Assembly (NCBI RefSeq): GCF_900156545.1
Contig: NZ_FTNW01000003.1
Span: 62,001-126,000, forward strand
DNA length: 64,000 bases
Direction of reading: 5' to 3'
Origin: Aquipseudomonas alcaligenes
GTDB lineage: Bacteria > Pseudomonadota > Gammaproteobacteria > Pseudomonadales > Pseudomonadaceae
Shown here: positions 54,498 through 62,937 of the stretch, one piece after another
Position numbering within the stretch: the stretch's first letter is position 1
Layout: each line of letters opens with the position of its first letter
Translations under genes and position numbers: made by a program
Notes under the pieces: model-generated
Databases searched by the model: none
Seen by the model: only the letters and a program-made list of their open reading frames with translations
What the model was told of the DNA's origin: nothing

Positions 54498-54524
54498 TAC
54501 AGCTTTACGCAATGCGGCCGATGC
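54498..54524 (+). promoter_or_regulatory. Candidate sigma-28 (FliA) promoter of the chemoreceptor gene
   Basis: TACAGCTT, an 11-bp spacer and GCCGATGC match TAAAGTTT-N11-GCCGATAA at 12 of 16 positions with exact spacing, 35 bp upstream of the GTG start. A FliA promoter is expected for a chemoreceptor. Confidence 0.55.
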
Positions 54525-54559
54525 ACTGACATGGTCGCCCGACCGGAAGGAGTTTCGTT

Positions 54560-56494
54560 GTGTCCGTCCTGTTTTCACTGTTGCGCAGCCGCCTGCTGCG
54601 CCCTGTCTTCATCGCTCTCGGCCTGGCCATGCTGGTCCAGGTCGGGCTTGCCGTCTGGCTGACGCGCGCTACCGTCGACGGTCTGGTCAACGACCTGACG
54701 CAGCGCCTCGGTGGCGAGAGCCAGCGCCTGGCGGCTGAGCTTGGCAGTGCCGAGGAGGAGATGAGCGCCGGTCTCGCCGCTCTTTCCGCCAACACCCGTG
54801 AGCGCCTCTCCGGCGGCCTGACCGGCCAGCTCAAGGACGAGCAGGCTCAGCTGCGCAAAGTGCTGGAGGAGAATCTCAAACAGTCCGGCAACTCCATGGC
54901 CCAGCTACTGGCCGGTGTGGCGCCCAAGGCCATCTGGGACAACGATACCCCGGCGCTGACGGCACTGACCCGCATCGTTCAGCGTGATCCGGCGGTGCTC
55001 TTCGCTGTGTTCTATGACGCCCAGGGCCAGCGCCTGACCCGCAACTTCAACCGCAGCAGCCCGCGGGTGCGTGAGCTGGTGGCGGCCGGGCAGGGCGATA
55101 CGGCGCTGGCCAAACTGGTCGATGCCGCCTCGCGTGATCCGAAGGTGCACATGGTCGAGGTGGACATCAATCCGATGGGCGCCTCCATCGGCAAGGTGCA
55201 GCTGGGGATGTCGCTGGACGGCGTGGAGCAGGAGCTGGCCGCGCTGGACAGCCGCTTCGCCACCCTGGTCGGCAGTGCTGGCGAGCTGGTTGACAAGAGT
55301 CTGTCGGGGGCCGCCCAGGAAAGCACCCAGGCCCTGCAGCAGCGTCTGCAACTGGCCGAGCAGGCTACGGCCGATATGGCGCGCAATGGCAGCGAGACCG
55401 TGCGGCAGGCGGCCGACAGCCTGCGCTGGCAGATTGCCTCTGGCCTGTTGGTGGTCGGCCTGCTGACGCTTGCGGTGGTGGCCCTGGTGCTCGGCTGGCG
55501 GGTGCTTAGCCGTCTGCAGCTGCTGATTGCGGCGTTGCAGGATCTGGCGGCGGGTGAAGGGGATCTGACACGGCGAGTGCAGCTGGACAGCGACGACGAG
55601 GTCGGCGAGATGGCCGATGCGGTCAACCGCTTCATCGCCAAGCTGCAGCCGATCATTCGCGAGGCTGGTGAGGTGGCGCAGCGTACCGGCGAGGAGATTC
55701 GCAGCCTGGCCACGCGCAGTGCGGCGGCAGAGGCCGCGGCCGGCCGTCAGCGTGACGAGGTGGCTGGCAGCCTGCAGGCTCTGGAGGAAATGGCGGCGGC
55801 GGCCCAGGCGGAAAGCCAGGCCATGCATGACGCCCAGCAGCGAGTCACGGCCATCCGCCAGGCGGCGCACGAGAATGCGGCGATCGCCGCCAAGGTCGGC
55901 AGCCTGATCGAGGCGCTGGTGGCCAGGGTCGACAGCGGCTCGGCGGTGATCGAGAAGCTGGCCAAGCAGAGTGAGCAGATCGAGGTGGTCTTGACGGTGA
56001 TCCAGTCGATTGCCGAGCAGACCAACCTGCTGGCCCTGAACGCCGCCATCGAGGCGGCGCGGGCCGGGGAGAGCGGTCGCGGTTTCGCCGTGGTGGCCGA
56101 CGAGGTGCGCGCCCTGGCCAGCAAGACCCAGCAGTCTACCGGTGACATCCAGGCCCACATCGCCGCCCTGCAGCAGGGGGCGCGTGAGGCGGTGGCGGTG
56201 ATCGGTCAGGCCGGTGGTCAGGCGGCCGAAGGGCTGCAGGCGCTGCGCGACAGTGCGCGCCTGCAGCAGTCCGTACAGGCTTCGGTGGACGAGGTGCATG
56301 GCGCCATCGATATCGCCACCCGCTCCGCCGCCCACCAGGCCGATGGCGCTTCGGCGGTGCGCGGTCGGGTCGAGGTGATTCACAACGAGGCCCAGCGCGC
56401 GGCGCAGGCGGTCAGCGAGACAGCGGCCAGTGGGCGAGTGGTCGATGGCCTGGTCAGTCAGCTCAAGGCCAGCTTCGCCCAGTTCAAGGTCTGA
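54560..56494 (+). CDS. Methyl-accepting chemotaxis protein
   Basis: 644 aa with GTG start preceded by AAGGAG. Two membrane segments ([19 protein letters not shown] near 17-36; [21 protein letters not shown] near 296-316) bracket a periplasmic region of about 260 residues with a helical start and [23 protein letters not shown] in a PAS/Cache-like part. A HAMP domain follows ([33 protein letters not shown]), then the signalling coil with the invariant [34 protein letters not shown] hairpin tip. The ligand is not predictable. Confidence 0.95.
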   Translation: MSVLFSLLRSRLLRPVFIALGLAMLVQVGLAVWLTRATVDGLVNDLTQRLGGESQRLAAELGSAEEEMSAGLAALSANTRERLSGGLTGQLKDEQAQLRKVLEENLKQSGNSMAQLLAGVAPKAIWDNDTPALTALTRIVQRDPAVLFAVFYDAQGQRLTRNFNRSSPRVRELVAAGQGDTALAKLVDAASRDPKVHMVEVDINPMGASIGKVQLGMSLDGVEQELAALDSRFATLVGSAGELVDKSLSGAAQESTQALQQRLQLAEQATADMARNGSETVRQAADSLRWQIASGLLVVGLLTLAVVALVLGWRVLSRLQLLIAALQDLAAGEGDLTRRVQLDSDDEVGEMADAVNRFIAKLQPIIREAGEVAQRTGEEIRSLATRSAAAEAAAGRQRDEVAGSLQALEEMAAAAQAESQAMHDAQQRVTAIRQAAHENAAIAAKVGSLIEALVARVDSGSAVIEKLAKQSEQIEVVLTVIQSIAEQTNLLALNAAIEAARAGESGRGFAVVADEVRALASKTQQSTGDIQAHIAALQQGAREAVAVIGQAGGQAAEGLQALRDSARLQQSVQASVDEVHGAIDIATRSAAHQADGASAVRGRVEVIHNEAQRAAQAVSETAASGRVVDGLVSQLKASFAQFKV

Positions 56495-56563
56495 CAGCCG
56501 GATGCGTCGAGCGCAGCCCTATGGGCTGTGGTCGGGGCAAGGATTTTCGGAAGCCAGAAAAGA

Positions 56564-56592
56564 CAAAACCGAGCCATTGGCTCGGTTTTGTT
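56564..56592. terminator. Terminator between the chemoreceptor and the tRNA genes
   Basis: AAAACCGAGCC-ATT-GGCTCGGTTTT with T-rich ends on both strands. It can end the plus-strand chemoreceptor mRNA and the minus-strand tRNA transcript. Confidence 0.85.
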
Positions 56593-56600
56593 TTGAAGAG

Positions 56601-56687
56601 TGGTGCCCAGGAGAAGACTCGAACTTCCACGGTGTTGCCACCGCTAGGACCTGAACCTAGTGCGTCTACCAATTCCGCCACCTGGGC
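56601..56687 (-). tRNA. tRNA-Leu (CAG), downstream copy
   Basis: On the minus strand GCCCAGG...CCTGGGC acceptor arms close an 87-nt class II tRNA with encoded CCA end. The anticodon stem CTAGG/CCTAG holds the loop TTCAGGT, anticodon CAG. A long variable arm (CGGTGGCAACACCG) and TTCGAGT T-loop fit tRNA-Leu. It is identical to the copy at 56796-56882. Confidence 0.96.
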
Positions 56688-56764
56688 ACATTGCGACGAT
56701 CGCTCGCCGACTTTTTGCAGCATTTACCGTTTTTGGCGGTACGGAAGCTGCTCCGTTAAAAGCG

Positions 56765-56788
56765 AAACCGAGCTTTCAGCTCGGTTTC
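56765..56788. repeat. Hairpin between the two tRNA-Leu copies, repeated form of the flanking terminator
   Basis: GAAACCGAGC-TTTCA-GCTCGGTTTC resembles the hairpin at 56564-56592, and both are followed by TGAAGAGTGG and then the tRNA 3' end. The pattern shows that a unit of tRNA plus hairpin was duplicated in tandem. Confidence 0.6.
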
Positions 56789-56795
56789 TGAAGAG

Positions 56796-56882
56796 TGGTG
56801 CCCAGGAGAAGACTCGAACTTCCACGGTGTTGCCACCGCTAGGACCTGAACCTAGTGCGTCTACCAATTCCGCCACCTGGGC
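56796..56882 (-). tRNA. tRNA-Leu (CAG), upstream copy
   Basis: Identical in sequence to the copy at 56601-56687: 87 nt, anticodon CAG in loop TTCAGGT, long variable arm and encoded CCA. It lies nearest to the promoter at 56947-56975. Confidence 0.96.
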
Positions 56883-56946
56883 ACGGGAAACAATGATTAA
56901 TCAGTCGTTTCCGTGTTACAACGTCTCAGCAACGTTGTGGCCGCGA

Positions 56947-56975
56947 ACTATACGGATGCGGTTTTTGCTTGTAAA
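56947..56975 (-). promoter_or_regulatory. Sigma-70 promoter of the tRNA-Leu pair
   Basis: On the minus strand TTTACA (56975-56970), a 17-bp spacer and TATAGT (56952-56947), followed by a GC-rich discriminator, about 64 bp upstream of the first tRNA. It is a strong match to the consensus. Confidence 0.7.
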
Positions 56976-57315
56976 CCCCTGACGGCAAAAAAATTATTGT
57001 GCCGCTATCGGGTTGCTGACGTTCACTTATGGCGGCTTCCAGCCGTCCGCCAAGGGGACAGTCTCCTGGCCGTCTGCGCAAAAACTGGCCCGTTCCTATG
57101 GGTTGCGTGCACAATCGCACCATGCGTCGTTGCGGGACTTGCCAGCGGATCTACTGTTGCCTGCATTCCGCGCCTAGCGGATCGCAGCCCGAGCGGGTGC
57201 CACTGGGCACCTTGGCGTGGCACGAGAGCGAAACGGGAGCAGACCCAACCGCCGTTTCGCGCTTCAATAGGCATATGGCAAGCCGTCTATATATGAGTAA
57301 AGGTGATTTCACTTA
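56976..57315 (+). other. Gene-free leader region before rnr
   Basis: The 340 bp before rnr hold no convincing gene. I see an A-run near 56986-56993, several short palindromes, and TATATAT at about 57288-57294 that may be the -10 of an rnr promoter; a matching -35 is not clear. Confidence 0.4.
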
Positions 57316-59820
57316 ATGGCCGATTGGCAATCCCTCGATCCTGAGGCCGCCCGCGAGGCGGAAAAATACGACAACCCCATCCCCAGCCGTGAGCTGATTC
57401 TGCAGCACCTGTCCGAGCGTGGTTCGCCCGCCGCTCGCGAGGAGCTGGTGGCCGAGTTCGGCCTGACCACCGATGAGCAACTCGAGGCGCTGCGGCGTCG
57501 CCTGCGCGCCATGGAGCGCGATGGTCAGCTCATCTACACCCGCCGTGGCACCTACGCCCCGGTGGACAAGCTTGACCTGATCCGCGGCCGCATCAGCGGT
57601 CACCGTGACGGCTTCGGCTTCATGGTGCCGGACGACGGCAGCGACGACCTGTTCCTCAGCCCGGCGCAGATGCGTCTGGTGTTCGACGGCGACCGCGTGC
57701 TCGCCCGCGTTGCCGGTCTCGATCGCCGTGGTCGCCGCGAAGGTGCCATCGTCGAGGTCATCGAGCGCGCCCATGAAACCATCGTCGGGCGTTATTTCGA
57801 GGAGGCCGGTATCGGCTTCGTCGAGGCCGACAACCCGAAGATCCAGCAGGAAGTGCTGGTCACGCCGGGGCGCACCGGTGGTGCCCGGATCGGCCAGTTC
57901 GTGGCGATCAAGATCACCCACTGGCCGACCGCACGGTTCCAGCCGCAGGGCGATATCGTCGAGGTGATCGGCAACTACATGGCGCCGGGCATGGAGATCG
58001 ACGTCGCCCTGCGCAGTTATGACATTCCGCATGTCTGGCCCGAAGCCGTGGTCAAGGAAGCGCGCAAGCTCAAGCCCGAGGTGGAGGAGAAGGACAAGGA
58101 GCACCGGGTCGACCTGCGCCACCTGCCGTTCGTCACCATCGATGGCGAGGACGCCCGCGACTTCGACGACGCCGTCTATTGCGAGAAGAACAGCGGTCGC
58201 TGGAAGCTGTTTTCCGGTGGCTGGAAGCTCTATGTCGCCATCGCCGACGTGTCGCACTACGTCAAGGTCGGCTCGGCACTGGACGAGGAGGCGCAGAAGC
58301 GCGGCAACTCGGTGTACTTCCCCGAGCGCGTAGTGCCGATGCTGCCGGAGGAGCTGTCCAATGGCCTGTGCTCGCTGAACCCGCATGTCGATCGCCTGGC
58401 CATGGTCTGCGAAATGAACATGTCCAAGTCCGGCGAGCTGCTCGACTACCAGTTCTATGAGGCGGTGATCCACTCCCATGCGCGCCTGACCTACAACAAG
58501 GTCAGCTACATGCTGGAGCAGCCCAAGAGCAGCGAGGGCAAGGCCCTGCGCGAGGAGTATCAGGAGCTCCTGCCGCACCTCAAGCAGCTCTACGCGCTGT
58601 ACCAGGCGCTGCTGGCGGCTCGTCACGAGCGTGGTGCCATCGACTTCGAAACCCAGGAGACGCGCATCGTCTTCGGCGCCGGGCGCAAGATCGCCGAGAT
58701 CCGCCCGACCCAGCGCAACGACGCGCACAAGCTGATCGAGGAGTGCATGTTGGCCGCCAACGTGGCGACTGCGCGCTTCATGCTTGATCACGACATGCCG
58801 TCGCTGTACCGCGTGCACGACGGCCCGCCGGCCGAGCGGGTGGAGAAGCTCAAGGCCTTCCTCGGTGAGCTGGGCCTGGCGCTGCACAAGGGCAAGCTGG
58901 GGCCGGTGCCGAAGGATTACCAGAAGCTGCTAGCGAGCATCCAGGGGCGTCCGGACTTCCACCTGATCCAGACCGTGATGCTGCGCTCGCTGAGCCAGGC
59001 GGTGTACAGCGCCGAGAACAACGGCCACTTCGGCCTGAACTACGAGGCCTACACCCACTTCACCTCGCCGATCCGTCGTTATCCGGATCTGCTGGTGCAT
59101 CGTGCCATCCGTAGCGTGATTCGCTCCAAGCGCGAGACCAAGCATGTGCAGCGCGCCGGTGCCGCGAGCATGCCCAAGGCGCGCATCTATCCCTATGACG
59201 AGGCGGCCCTGGAGAAGCTCGGCGAGCAGTGCTCGATGACCGAGCGGCGTGCCGACGAGGCCACTCGTGACGTGGTGAACTGGCTGAAGTGCGAGTTCAT
59301 GCAAGATCGGGTCGGCGAGATTTTCGAGGGTGTGATCACCGCGGCAACCGGCTTCGGCATCTTCGTCGAGCTGAAGGACATCTATGTCGAGGGCCTGGTG
59401 CATGTCACCGCGCTGCCGGCCGACTATTACCACTTCGATCCGGTCCATCATCGCCTGGCTGGCGAGCGCAGCGGGCGCAGCTTCCGTCTGGGCGACAGCG
59501 TGGCGGTGAAGGTCATGCGCGTCGATCTCGACGAGCGCAAGATCGAGTTCGAGCTGAGCGAAGGCAAGGCCGATCAGGCTTCTACGGCGCGTGGACGTGG
59601 TGGCGACAGTCGCAAGAAGTCGCCTGCCAAGTCAGCCGGCCCTGGTAACACCGATGTGCAGAAGAGCCGCGATGTGAAAAAGGCTCTGCTCGACGGGGCC
59701 AAGAAGGGCGGCGGCAAGGCGCCGGCAGGGAAGAAACCTTCTTCGCACCGCAAGGGCGCGCCCAAGTCCGGCGCTGCGCCGGCGGGCGGCAAGTCGAGCG
59801 GTCGTAAGGCGAAGCGATGA
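57316..59820 (+). CDS. rnr: Ribonuclease R
   Basis: 834 aa. An N-terminal helix-turn-helix-like part (LILQHLSERGSPAAREELVAEFGLT) precedes cold-shock domains (GRISGHRDGFGFMVPDDGSDDLFL), the RNB catalytic domain with FVTIDGEDARDFDDAVYCEK (metal-binding Asp) and FTSPIRRYPDLLVHRAI, the S1 domain (IFEGVITAATGFGIFVELKDIYVEGLVHV) and a Lys/Gly-rich tail of about 75 residues. It degrades structured RNA 3' to 5'. Its stop overlaps the rlmB start (ATGA). Confidence 0.97.
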   Translation: MADWQSLDPEAAREAEKYDNPIPSRELILQHLSERGSPAAREELVAEFGLTTDEQLEALRRRLRAMERDGQLIYTRRGTYAPVDKLDLIRGRISGHRDGFGFMVPDDGSDDLFLSPAQMRLVFDGDRVLARVAGLDRRGRREGAIVEVIERAHETIVGRYFEEAGIGFVEADNPKIQQEVLVTPGRTGGARIGQFVAIKITHWPTARFQPQGDIVEVIGNYMAPGMEIDVALRSYDIPHVWPEAVVKEARKLKPEVEEKDKEHRVDLRHLPFVTIDGEDARDFDDAVYCEKNSGRWKLFSGGWKLYVAIADVSHYVKVGSALDEEAQKRGNSVYFPERVVPMLPEELSNGLCSLNPHVDRLAMVCEMNMSKSGELLDYQFYEAVIHSHARLTYNKVSYMLEQPKSSEGKALREEYQELLPHLKQLYALYQALLAARHERGAIDFETQETRIVFGAGRKIAEIRPTQRNDAHKLIEECMLAANVATARFMLDHDMPSLYRVHDGPPAERVEKLKAFLGELGLALHKGKLGPVPKDYQKLLASIQGRPDFHLIQTVMLRSLSQAVYSAENNGHFGLNYEAYTHFTSPIRRYPDLLVHRAIRSVIRSKRETKHVQRAGAASMPKARIYPYDEAALEKLGEQCSMTERRADEATRDVVNWLKCEFMQDRVGEIFEGVITAATGFGIFVELKDIYVEGLVHVTALPADYYHFDPVHHRLAGERSGRSFRLGDSVAVKVMRVDLDERKIEFELSEGKADQASTARGRGGDSRKKSPAKSAGPGNTDVQKSRDVKKALLDGAKKGGGKAPAGKKPSSHRKGAPKSGAAPAGGKSSGRKAKR

Positions 59821-60569
59821 GTCAGCTGGAGAAGGTCTACGGCGTACATGCCGTCGAGGCGCTGCTGCGTTATCACCCCAAGCGGGTCAAGCAGCTGTGG
59901 CTGGCTGAAAGCCGGCAGGCTCCGCGGGTACAGGCGTTGCTTGAGCTGGCCGCGCAGAACCGCGTTGCGGTCGGCCACAAGGAGCGCCAGGAGCTGGACG
60001 AGTGGGCCGAGGGCGTGCACCAGGGCGTGGTCGCCGAGGTCAGCCCCAGTCAGGTATGGGGCGAGAACATGCTCGACGAGCTGCTCGAGCGCAGCGAGGG
60101 GCCGGCGCTGTTGCTGGTGCTGGACGGTGTGACCGACCCGCATAACCTCGGCGCCTGCCTGCGCACCGCCGACGCCGCCGGCGCCCACGCGGTGATCGTG
60201 CCCAAGGACAAGTCCGCCACCCTCAACGCCACCGTGCGCAAGGTGGCCTGCGGTGCCGCCGAGGTGATTCCGCTGGTGGCGGTGACCAACCTGGCGCGCA
60301 CCCTGGAAAAGCTGCAGAAGAAGGGCCTGTGGGTCGTCGGTACTGCCGGCGAGGTCGACCAGGAGCTGTATCAGCTGGATATGACCGGCCCCACGGTGCT
60401 GGTGATGGGGGCCGAAGGCAAGGGTATGCGCCGCCTGACCCGCGAGCACTGTGATTACCTGGTGAAGCTGCCCATGGGCGGCAGCGTCAGCAGCCTGAAT
60501 GTCTCGGTCGCAACCGGCGTCTGCCTGTTCGAGGCGGTGCGCCAGCGCCGTGCGGCGGGCAAGGCCTGA
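59817..60569 (+). CDS. rlmB: 23S rRNA (guanosine-2'-O-) methyltransferase RlmB
   Basis: 250 aa SpoU-type enzyme with the three knot motifs: LVLDGVTDPHNLGACLRTADAAG, VLVMGAEGKGMRRL and LPMGGSVSSLNVSVATGVCLFEAVRQR. It methylates G2251 of 23S rRNA. The rnr-rlmB pair with 4-bp overlap is the usual arrangement. Confidence 0.96.
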   Translation: MSQLEKVYGVHAVEALLRYHPKRVKQLWLAESRQAPRVQALLELAAQNRVAVGHKERQELDEWAEGVHQGVVAEVSPSQVWGENMLDELLERSEGPALLLVLDGVTDPHNLGACLRTADAAGAHAVIVPKDKSATLNATVRKVACGAAEVIPLVAVTNLARTLEKLQKKGLWVVGTAGEVDQELYQLDMTGPTVLVMGAEGKGMRRLTREHCDYLVKLPMGGSVSSLNVSVATGVCLFEAVRQRRAAGKA

Positions 60570-60590
60570 TCAAATAATCGCCAATTCGCC

Positions 60591-60619
60591 TTGCGTGCGG
60601 CCAGGGGCTTCTCTATGAT
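60591..60619 (+). promoter_or_regulatory. Sigma-70 promoter of the rpsF operon
   Basis: TTGCGT, a 17-bp spacer and TATGAT give a good promoter 120 bp upstream of rpsF. The long leader between them contains GC-rich inverted repeats (GCCGTGACGGC; TGCCTG...CAGGC) that could serve ribosomal-protein autoregulation. Confidence 0.7.
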
Positions 60620-60738
60620 GTCGCCCCTTGCCGTGACGGCAGGCGTATTCGCGCCTTCGCTTCGGCAAGCTCAAACGAGTCATTCACTCCTTGCCTGACC
60701 ACTTTCCGTTGGCAGGCTGCAACCCGTAAGGAGCATTC

Positions 60739-61152
60739 ATGCGTCATTACGAAATCATCTTCCTGGTTCACCCGGACCAGAGCGAGCAAGTCGGCGGCAT
60801 GGTCGAGCGTTACACCAAGCTGATCGAAGAAGACGGCGGCAAAGTACACCGCCTGGAAGACTGGGGTCGTCGCCAGCTGGCCTACGCCATCAACAACGTT
60901 CACAAGGCTCACTACGTGATGCTGAACGTCGAGTGCAGCGGCAAAGCCCTGGCCGAGCTGGAAGACAACTTCCGCTACAACGACGCCGTGATCCGTAACC
61001 TGGTCATCCGTCGCGACGAAGCCGTTACCGGCCAGTCCGAGATGCTCAAGGCCGAAGAAAACCGCAGCGAGCGCCGCGAGCGCCGTGAGCGCGTTGAAAC
61101 CGAATCCGCCGAAGGCGAAGACGGTGACAACAGCGACAACGCTGACGAGTAA
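60739..61152 (+). CDS. rpsF: 30S ribosomal protein S6
   Basis: 137 aa. [25 protein letters not shown] and [20 protein letters not shown] are typical S6; the C-terminus is a Glu/Asp-rich tail ([12 protein letters not shown]). AAGGAG lies 7 bp before the ATG. S6 binds S18, encoded 28 bp downstream. Confidence 0.97.
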   Translation: MRHYEIIFLVHPDQSEQVGGMVERYTKLIEEDGGKVHRLEDWGRRQLAYAINNVHKAHYVMLNVECSGKALAELEDNFRYNDAVIRNLVIRRDEAVTGQSEMLKAEENRSERRERRERVETESAEGEDGDNSDNADE

Positions 61153-61180
61153 TCCACGGATCTATTGAGGAGCCACATTC

Positions 61181-61411
61181 ATGGCACGTTTCTTCCGTCG
61201 TCGTAAATTCTGCCGTTTCACCGCTGAAGGCGTGAAAGAGATCGACTTCAAGGATCTCAACACCCTGAAGGCCTACATCTCCGAAACCGGCAAGATCGTT
61301 CCGAGCCGTATCACCGGTACCAAGGCCAAGTACCAGCGTCAGCTGGCCGTCGCCATCAAGCGCGCCCGCTACCTGGCCCTGCTGCCCTACACCGACAGCC
61401 ACGGCCGTTGA
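61181..61411 (+). CDS. rpsR: 30S ribosomal protein S18
   Basis: 76 aa: [48 protein letters not shown] and [11 protein letters not shown], the complete S18 pattern. GAGGAG precedes the ATG. It forms a pair with S6 in the small subunit. Confidence 0.97.
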   Translation: MARFFRRRKFCRFTAEGVKEIDFKDLNTLKAYISETGKIVPSRITGTKAKYQRQLAVAIKRARYLALLPYTDSHGR

Positions 61412-61447
61412 TAGCGGATTGTCGATAAGCGTTAAGAGATAGATCGC

Positions 61448-62317
61448 ATGCGTGCCTTTGCCGAGTTTGTGATGCGCGGCCGCATGCAGGCCACTCTCGG
61501 GGTGGTCGGTTCGGCGGCGTTTCCGCTGTTGTGCTGGTTAAGTGCCGCAGGGGGCAGCCTGGTGCTGCTCCGGCGGGGGCTGGCAGATGCTTCGGGCATC
61601 CTTTTCTGGGCATCGTTGCCCGCCTTGCTCTGGTGGTATCTCGGTAACTCGAGTGTCTTCCTGATCATGGCCGGTACGGTGGTTCTGGCGCAGGTTCTGC
61701 GCTCGACCGCGTCCTGGACTTGGGTGCTGTTGTCCAGTGTGTTGCTGGGTGCGGTGTTCGTCTTGGTACTGAGCGCGGTGTCCGGAGAGTTCATCGAACC
61801 GTTGGCCGAGCGTATTCGGTCATCGTTGCCGCAGTTGTTGGGCAACGCGGCGGCCGAGGAACTCGCTGCGGTGCAGGAGTCGCTGATACCGGCTCTGACA
61901 GGGGCGATGGCCTCCTCGTTGCAGGTGACCTCCCTGCTCTGTCTGGCACTCGCACGCTACTGGCAGGCGGCGCTGTACAACCCCGGAGGCTTCGGACAGG
62001 AGTTCCGGGCCATACGCCTGTCGCCACTGGCGAGTGTGGCGCTGTTGCTCGGGATGCTGTTCGCTCCGAGCCTTGGCCCGCAGGCTGCGATGCTGGCGAC
62101 CGTGTTCACGGTGCCGCTGCTGTTCGCAGGTGTGGCGCTCGGGCATGGGCTGATTGCCATGAAGCGGTTGTCCAGCTTCTGGGTGTTCGGCCTGTACGTG
62201 GCGGTGCTGCTGCTGGGGAACTTGATCTGTTTGTTGGCGGTTATCGACGGGCTGTTTGATTTTCGTGGTCGCCTGGCGCGTAAAAACGGCGCAGGCCCCG
62301 CGAACGGTGAAGGTTAA
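61448..62317 (+). CDS. DUF2232 polytopic membrane protein (YybS-like)
   Basis: 289 aa with about eight hydrophobic segments (VVGSAAFPLLCWLSA, GILFWASLPALLWWYL, VFLIMAGTVVLAQVL, WVLLSSVLLGAVFVLVLS and four more in the C-terminal half, ending FDFRGRLARKN). The layout fits DUF2232/YybS proteins. Their position between rpsR and rplI is conserved in Pseudomonas; function is unknown. Confidence 0.8.
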   Translation: MRAFAEFVMRGRMQATLGVVGSAAFPLLCWLSAAGGSLVLLRRGLADASGILFWASLPALLWWYLGNSSVFLIMAGTVVLAQVLRSTASWTWVLLSSVLLGAVFVLVLSAVSGEFIEPLAERIRSSLPQLLGNAAAEELAAVQESLIPALTGAMASSLQVTSLLCLALARYWQAALYNPGGFGQEFRAIRLSPLASVALLLGMLFAPSLGPQAAMLATVFTVPLLFAGVALGHGLIAMKRLSSFWVFGLYVAVLLLGNLICLLAVIDGLFDFRGRLARKNGAGPANGEG

Positions 62318-62338
62318 AAGTTAAGAGGTAAGACCCAA

Positions 62339-62785
62339 ATGGAAGTTATCCTGCTGGAAAAAATCGCCAACCTGGGCAACCTGGGCGACAAGGTGAACGT
62401 CAAGGCCGGTTACGGCCGTAACTACCTGCTGCCGCAGGGCAAGGCCACCGCCGCTACCGCCGAGAACGTTGCTGCGTTCGAAGCTCGTCGCGCCGAGCTG
62501 GAAGCTGCCGCTGCCGCGAAGAAGGCCTCGGCCGAAGCGCGCGCTGCTCAGCTGGCCGAGCTGGAAGTCACCATCACTGCTGTGGCCGGTGACGAAGGCA
62601 AGCTGTTCGGTTCCATCGGTACTCACGACATCGCTGAAGCTCTGACTGCTTCCGGCGTCGAAGTGGCCAAGGCCGAAGTGCGTCTGCCGAACGGCACCAT
62701 TCGCCAGGTTGGCGAGTTCGACGTAGCTGTGCACCTGCACACCGACGTCGAGACCACCGTCAAGGTGATCGTGGTAGCCGCCTAA
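62339..62785 (+). CDS. rplI: 50S ribosomal protein L9
   Basis: 148 aa: [36 protein letters not shown] with a long helix ([25 protein letters not shown]) and C-terminal domain with [12 protein letters not shown]. This is complete L9. AAGAGGTAAGAC precedes the ATG. Confidence 0.97.
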   Translation: MEVILLEKIANLGNLGDKVNVKAGYGRNYLLPQGKATAATAENVAAFEARRAELEAAAAAKKASAEARAAQLAELEVTITAVAGDEGKLFGSIGTHDIAEALTASGVEVAKAEVRLPNGTIRQVGEFDVAVHLHTDVETTVKVIVVAA

Positions 62786-62831
62786 GGGCAGCGACCTGCG
62801 GGCTTGCACGAAGGTGCGAGCCTGCCGACAA

Positions 62832-62874
62832 TCGGGCACTCACCGTTTTGCGGTGCGTGCCCGTTGTTTTTTGT
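62832..62874 (+). terminator. Terminator of the ribosomal-protein operon
   Basis: CGGGCAC-TCACCG-TTTTG-CGGTG-CGTGCCCG forms a long stem followed by TTGTTTTTTG, 47 bp after the rplI stop. Confidence 0.88.
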
Positions 62875-62937
62875 AGAGCCTTTGGCCAAGCCGCCAGGCT
62901 TCGCCAAGGCCTCTGAGCTTTCGGAATCACAGGTGCC

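Noticed and set aside
56913..57315. Small plus-strand open frames between the tRNA genes and rnr
   Set aside because: They lack ribosome binding sites and recognisable protein features and overlap the tRNA promoter region.
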